This document shows, in pieces, positions 60,071-64,000 of a stretch of 64,000 nucleotides of DNA. The stretch is taken from assembly GCA_943846755.1 (NCBI GenBank), contig OX044365.1:310001-374000 (forward strand), written 5' to 3'. Position 1 is the stretch's first letter. Every line of letters begins with the position of its first letter. A program made the translations under genes and the position numbers. The DNA comes from UBA8752 sp002336475. GTDB taxonomy: Bacteria > Bacteroidota > Bacteroidia > Flavobacteriales_D > Sanyastnellaceae. The notes beneath the pieces were generated by a model, which was given only the letters and a program-made list of their open reading frames with translations, made no database searches and was not told the origin of the DNA.

Positions 60071-62182
60071 ATGCGGCATTCCCTTCTTTCTCTTTTGCTG
60101 CTCTTCTTCATGACACCGCTGTGGGCCCAAACTTGGACCCTCTCTTGGAGCGATGAATTCAATGGCAGCTCCATTGACAACAGCAAATGGGGGTATGACA
60201 TTGGAACTGGCGCTGCCCAGGGGCTTTGGGGTTGGGGCAACGGAGAGCTTCAGTACTACACGGATGACTTGGACAATGCCCGGGTAGAAAATGGCGATCT
60301 GATCATAACTGCTCGAGAGGAAAACTTTGCAGGAAGCAGTTATACGTCGGCACGCATGGTGACCCGCAACACATTCAGCCAGACTTATGGGAAGTGGGAA
60401 GCGCGCATCGATTTGCCAACGGGACAAGGCATCTGGCCGGCATTTTGGATGCTCCGTGAATACAACCCTTGGCCCGGTGAGATTGACATCATGGAACTTG
60501 TTGGAAATGCCCCTTGGAGCTGTCACGGGACCGCGCATTGGGGCGAGGTAGGCAATGTGCAGTCTATGGGGGGGAGCATCACTTCTTCAGACTGGACGGC
60601 CGGCTATCATGTGTACACCATTGAATGGTGGCCTGACCACATACGTTGGTCTGTGGATGGCCAAGAGTACTTCGAGCTCGACCGCACTCAGGTCGCCCCT
60701 GCTCACCCTTGGTTGTTTGCTGAGGATTACCATATGCTGTTGAATGTGGCTGTAGGCGGTGGTTGGCCTGGCCCTCCTGATGCGAGCACAGTATTCCCCC
60801 AGGAAATGAAGGTCGACTGGGTTCGTGTGTATGAACATGTCCCGGTCCCACAACCGGTCACCTTTCGGGTGGACCTCAGTCAGGAATCACTGGGCCCTTC
60901 AGACCAAGTCTACGTGTCGGGGTCGTTTGACGACTGGAGCGGTGATGCCCTTGCTTTGGAGGATGAAGGAGGAGGCATTTGGTCCACAACGCTTGATCTG
61001 CCGCAAGGCATCCATGAGTACAAATTCACGGTCAATGGTTGGGGTGGCATGGAAGAATCCTTCTCGCCAGGTGCCGAAGGGACATTAACCAGTTACGGGG
61101 ACAATGTGACCTTTGTGAACCGTTACATCGATGTGGAATGGGATGCACTGACCACCGATGCCGATTGCTTTTCCTCTCCGGAGGGCTGTCCGGGAAGCGG
61201 TGGTGTTGGGTGTACTGATTCCGATGCGGCCAATTATTCCGCAGCCGCGACGGTCGAAGACGGAAGTTGCACATACGATGTTACGTTTCGGGTTGACCTG
61301 AGCGAAGAAGATGTGCTTGGGCACACGGCTTATGTCAACGGGGGCTTTAACGGTTGGTGTGGTGAATGTGACCCCATGTTTGATCCTGAGGGAGAAGGCA
61401 TTTGGGAGCTGACCATGGCCCTGCCTGTGGGCCCTCATGAATTCAAGTTCACGACCAATGGTTGGTCTGGTTTGGCTGAGGATTTATCGGTGGGAATTCC
61501 TTGCACCAATACAACCTATGACGGTCCGAATGTATACACCAACAGGGTGTTTGAGGTGGTGAACTCCCCCCTTGATTTGGGCACCGTTTGCTTCAACAGT
61601 TGCGAGGCTTGTTTGCCGGCCGAGCCAACCTATCATTCGGTGACCTTTAGGGTTCAGATGCCGGATCCATCCCTGACTGCCATGCTCGAAGTCAATGGCA
61701 TCGAATACGCCATGAGCATTGCCCTGTGGGGCTCTCAAGCGGCCAATGTGACCGTTGTGGGAGGGCAGCCAATTTTCTATCGCTTCGGGACGCCTGCAGG
61801 GGTGCTCGGAACTGCTTGGGAATCGCCTTCTGGATCATGCAGCACAGCAGGAATGAGGTCGGCCACCTTCACAGAAGACACCACCATGTCGTTGGTCTGC
61901 TTCGGAGCGTGCTCTGCCTGTCAAGGCTGCGCAGATCCATTTGCGGCCAACTTTGATCCCTTGGCCGACCCCAACTCCCCCATTTCCCATTGCACCGGCT
62001 TGGCCGAGGCAGGATGCACCTATCCATCCGCCGGCAATTTCTTGGAGTCAGCCCAATGGGATGATGGCTCCTGTGTTTTCGCCGATGGGCCCGATGTTTG
62101 TCCAGACAACAACGGTGACGGCCTGGTTGGAGTGGCTGATGTCCTCATCCTGCTGTCGGCATTTGGTGACAGCTGTTACTGA
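60071..62182 (+). CDS. secreted GH16 endo-beta-glucanase-like enzyme with carbohydrate-binding-like modules
   Basis: 703 aa from ATG 60071, signal peptide MRHSLLSLLLLFFMTPLWAQ. The GH16 domain (residues ~20-255) has WSDEFNGSSIDNSKW, WPAFWMLREYNPWPGEIDIM and the catalytic ExDxxE (GEIDIMELVG), as in laminarinases. Two modules with the pattern VTFRVDLSxE...YVxGxFxxW...HEYKFTVNGW resemble starch-binding-like CBM20/48 folds, a third (VTFRVQMPDPSLTA) is related, and Cys-rich DGSC repeats separate them. The C-terminus (CPDNNGDGLVGVADVLILLS) is dockerin-like. Probably cuts algal beta-1,3-glucans. Confidence 0.88.
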   Translation: MRHSLLSLLLLFFMTPLWAQTWTLSWSDEFNGSSIDNSKWGYDIGTGAAQGLWGWGNGELQYYTDDLDNARVENGDLIITAREENFAGSSYTSARMVTRNTFSQTYGKWEARIDLPTGQGIWPAFWMLREYNPWPGEIDIMELVGNAPWSCHGTAHWGEVGNVQSMGGSITSSDWTAGYHVYTIEWWPDHIRWSVDGQEYFELDRTQVAPAHPWLFAEDYHMLLNVAVGGGWPGPPDASTVFPQEMKVDWVRVYEHVPVPQPVTFRVDLSQESLGPSDQVYVSGSFDDWSGDALALEDEGGGIWSTTLDLPQGIHEYKFTVNGWGGMEESFSPGAEGTLTSYGDNVTFVNRYIDVEWDALTTDADCFSSPEGCPGSGGVGCTDSDAANYSAAATVEDGSCTYDVTFRVDLSEEDVLGHTAYVNGGFNGWCGECDPMFDPEGEGIWELTMALPVGPHEFKFTTNGWSGLAEDLSVGIPCTNTTYDGPNVYTNRVFEVVNSPLDLGTVCFNSCEACLPAEPTYHSVTFRVQMPDPSLTAMLEVNGIEYAMSIALWGSQAANVTVVGGQPIFYRFGTPAGVLGTAWESPSGSCSTAGMRSATFTEDTTMSLVCFGACSACQGCADPFAANFDPLADPNSPISHCTGLAEAGCTYPSAGNFLESAQWDDGSCVFADGPDVCPDNNGDGLVGVADVLILLSAFGDSCY

Positions 62183-62215
62183 AGCCCGTGATTTCGCGGC
62201 TTAGCTTCGGATTCT

Positions 62216-62776
62216 ATGGGAGCCGAACAACAAGACCGCTGGTCTTTCCTTGTCAATTTCATCAGACACCCCCTTAGGAACGCCAGTGTTGTGCCCAGCA
62301 GTCGTGTGGCGAGCAGACGAATGTTCACAGGTGTGGACATGTCCAGCTTGCGGTATGTGGTTGAACTGGGGCCTGGAACGGGAGTGTTTACCCAAGAGCT
62401 GTATGAGCGCTTACACCCAGATGCTCAGGTTTTGGTGATTGAACTGGATGCGGGATATGTTGCCGCCCTGAAATCGCGCTTTGGCGATCGGTTTGACATT
62501 GTCCAGGCCAGTGCCGCTGACTTAAAAGCCCTGCTGCGCTCTAGAAATTGGCCAAGTGTGGATTTGGTGGTGTCGGGCTTGCCCTTTGTCCTTCCCGCCG
62601 AGGTGAAAGGGCCCATGCTGTCCACCTTGAAGGAGCTCACTGAATGTGGCACTGTGTTTCGCTTCTTTACCTATATGCCTCCATTGATGAAGCCCCATTA
62701 CCACATGTTTGATCTGCGGTGTTTGCGTTTTGTGTGGAGGAACTTCCCTCCTATGTGGATTTACTCGGTGAACTAA
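62216..62776 (+). CDS. class I SAM-dependent methyltransferase, phospholipid-methyltransferase-like
   Basis: 186 aa. N-terminal FIRHPLRNASVVPSSRVASR, SAM motif YVVELGPGTGVFTQELYERL, acidic loop VLVIELDAGYVAALKSRFGD, and post-I motif VVSGLPFVLPAEV. The size and the N-terminal NPxxxxxVxPSS-like start resemble bacterial phospholipid N-methyltransferases (PmtA type) and rRNA dimethylases; the SGLPF motif points to the former. Cytoplasmic. Substrate is inferred. Confidence 0.75.
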   Translation: MGAEQQDRWSFLVNFIRHPLRNASVVPSSRVASRRMFTGVDMSSLRYVVELGPGTGVFTQELYERLHPDAQVLVIELDAGYVAALKSRFGDRFDIVQASAADLKALLRSRNWPSVDLVVSGLPFVLPAEVKGPMLSTLKELTECGTVFRFFTYMPPLMKPHYHMFDLRCLRFVWRNFPPMWIYSVN

Positions 62777-62921
62777 GAGGCCCACCAGCCCAGGCAACTT
62801 CGGGAGTCTGGAGCAACTTTTCTGGTTCAAATTTGGGCCACAGAGTTGCGGGCTTTTTCTGGACTTCAGAGAAAATGGAGGGTTGCGCAACCTGAGCCGA
62901 GTCCTTCGTGTTGTGTCATTG

Positions 62922-62929
62922 TATCTTGT
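62922..62929 (+). promoter_or_regulatory. possible -7 box of the lamin-tail gene
   Basis: TATCTTGT, 6 nt before the GTG at 62936; same form as the box at 58314. Confidence 0.25.
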
Positions 62930-62935
62930 AAAATT

Positions 62936-64000
62936 GTGACGTTGAATCAAAACCCCCTCCTCCTCGCCATTGGTGCGATGTTGTTGTCTTTTATTGCCCC
63001 TGCACAGGTGGTGATCAACGAGTTCTCGTGCTCCAATTACTCCCTCAATGTCGCGGGGAACAACGAGGACTTTGTGGAGCTCTTCAACGAGACAGCCGGG
63101 CCCATTGACATCGGTGGGTGGTACATGTCCGACGACGTGGACAATCCCACCAAGTTTGAAATCCCTGCAGGAACGGTTGTTCCACCGAATGGATTTTTGA
63201 CCATCATTTGTAGTGGTGAAGCACAGGCAGGACTGTTGTACGGCGGGGGATTCCTGAACACCAATTTCCGGATTCACCAGTGCAAACAGGAGTCTGTGGT
63301 TCTGGCCGATGCGACGGGAAGTATCGTAGAGAGCTATACCTATGGCACAGATATTTCCACCACTCAAGAGGACCACAGCTGGTCCCGCGATGTGGATGGT
63401 ACTGGAGACTGGAAAGTGTGCACATTGCCAACGCCCAACACAACAAATGCAGGCGCAACAGGCCTCTTTTACGACGGTTATGCGCCCATGCCCGATATGG
63501 GAGAAGCCCCCGGCTACCATGCGAATGCTTTTTCCTTGGCCCTTACTGCGGCCCCCGGCATGGAGATTTACTATACGCTCGATGGATATGGGCCATCCGC
63601 GGCCAGTCTTCCTTATGTCACACCCATTGGGTTGTTTGAGACCATCGTTGTCAGGGCGATCGCCGTTGACCCGACGGGTGCGCTCGCTCCGAGCTTTACC
63701 AATACCAACACTTACTTTTTTGGCGACGACCAGCACTCTATTCGGGTGGTGAGCGTCAGTGGTCCAGGTTTGGAGGATGGTGCTTGGTTTGGAGATGAAC
63801 CCATGCACATTGAGTTCTTCAACGAAGACGGCACGTTTTGGGTAGAGGCCGAAGGCGATTCCAACGAGCACGGCAACGATTCCAATGCCTATCCTCAGAA
63901 GGGCTTTGACTACATCACCCGTGACCAAATGGGGTACGATGATGTGGTGGACGCCGAGTTGTTTCACCTGTCCAACCGGGGCAAGTTTCAGCGCTTGATC
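62936..64000 (+). CDS. secreted lamin-tail-domain protein, CotH/CHB_HEX-like (partial, runs off window end)
   Basis: Open frame of 355 codons to the window end, with a signal peptide near the start (LLLAIGAMLLSFIAPAQ); GTG 62936 or TTG 62942 are the candidate starts. The lamin-tail domain is clear: VVINEFSCSNYSLN, NNEDFVELFNETAGPIDIGG and PPNGFLTIICSGEAQAG. A chitobiase C-terminal-like segment (YYTLDGYGPS) follows, then FFNEDGTFWVEAEGDSNEHG, the entry to a CotH-type domain. Such proteins are surface or secreted in Bacteroidota. A sorting domain would be beyond the window. Confidence 0.8.
   Translation, partial: MTLNQNPLLLAIGAMLLSFIAPAQVVINEFSCSNYSLNVAGNNEDFVELFNETAGPIDIGGWYMSDDVDNPTKFEIPAGTVVPPNGFLTIICSGEAQAGLLYGGGFLNTNFRIHQCKQESVVLADATGSIVESYTYGTDISTTQEDHSWSRDVDGTGDWKVCTLPTPNTTNAGATGLFYDGYAPMPDMGEAPGYHANAFSLALTAAPGMEIYYTLDGYGPSAASLPYVTPIGLFETIVVRAIAVDPTGALAPSFTNTNTYFFGDDQHSIRVVSVSGPGLEDGAWFGDEPMHIEFFNEDGTFWVEAEGDSNEHGNDSNAYPQKGFDYITRDQMGYDDVVDAELFHLSNRGKFQRLI

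Noticed and set aside
62881..62892. Palindrome GGTTGCGCAACC as an operator
   Set aside because: A 12-nt palindrome alone in G+C-rich DNA, with no repeat or regulator nearby.

Overview
The window looks like chromosome from a moderately G+C-rich member of the Bacteroidota, probably a marine Flavobacteriales (Schleiferiaceae/Cryomorphaceae-like) lineage. The evidence is type IX secretion C-terminal domains (type A and type B), CHU_C/PKD surface proteins, DUF3276, DUF5683, DUF5715, the order parA-parB-DUF5683-dapB-lepB-WbqC, long LepB, FISUMP-domain proteins, and promoter-like TAnnTTTG -7 boxes. The species assignment is inference.

Layout. 1-4 kb (minus): the start of a multihaem cytochrome c and a large FG-GAP/ASPIC-UnbV surface protein. 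4-14 kb: mtaB, lgt, an inositol monophosphatase, an ECF sigma cassette, msrB, a DEAD-box helicase and a PKD/T9SS type B surface protein. 13.8-24.5 kb: housekeeping (DUF3276, UlaG-like hydrolase, parAB, dapB, lepB, WbqC, gcvT, a ComB-like phosphatase, a zinc phospholipase/nuclease-like protein, a queuosine-tRNA mannosyltransferase-like GT). 24.5-30.7 kb: dnaA, LMW-PTP, two FKBP-like lipoproteins, nrnA, nth and an ATP-grasp-like protein.

30.8-38.2 kb is the accessory region of most interest: four consecutive FISUMP-domain genes. Their C-terminal ends are mosaics of constant and variable sequence closing in GFSVRCLRD. Each is followed by the same ~150 bp block: a conserved constant sequence, an 11-bp-stem hairpin and the start of a small gene resembling the N-terminus of Avd, the four-helix-bundle accessory protein of diversity-generating retroelements (DGRs). 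Two of the units form a near-identical 1.33 kb tandem repeat. A GNAT/DUF1778 toxin-antitoxin module interrupts the first Avd-like fragment. No reverse transcriptase or template repeat was found here, so this would be a cluster of remote DGR target genes, or the decayed remains of one.

38.2-45.3 kb (minus): thrA-thrB-thrC, fabI and a GlcD-type FAD dehydrogenase. Single-base frameshifts are concentrated from about 27 to 42 kb and also hit thrA and thrC, so many look like sequence or assembly indels rather than gene death. 45.3-54.3 kb: S9 dipeptidyl peptidase plus POT peptide transporter (peptide use), thioredoxin, citrate synthase, enoyl-CoA hydratase, DUF5715, sterol-desaturase-like membrane enzyme. 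54.3-57.1 kb: tRNA-Ser(UGA) followed by an FkbH-like and a YdjC-like gene, closed by a degenerate tRNA-Ser 3' half and a terminator, suggesting a small islet inserted at the tRNA. 57.2-64 kb: alanine dehydrogenase, then secreted proteins (phosphodiesterase-LamG, GH16 glucanase with carbohydrate-binding-like modules), a small methyltransferase and the start of a lamin-tail protein. Several secreted proteins share a short dockerin/EF-hand-like module (DxNGDGxVxVxDLLxLLxxFG).
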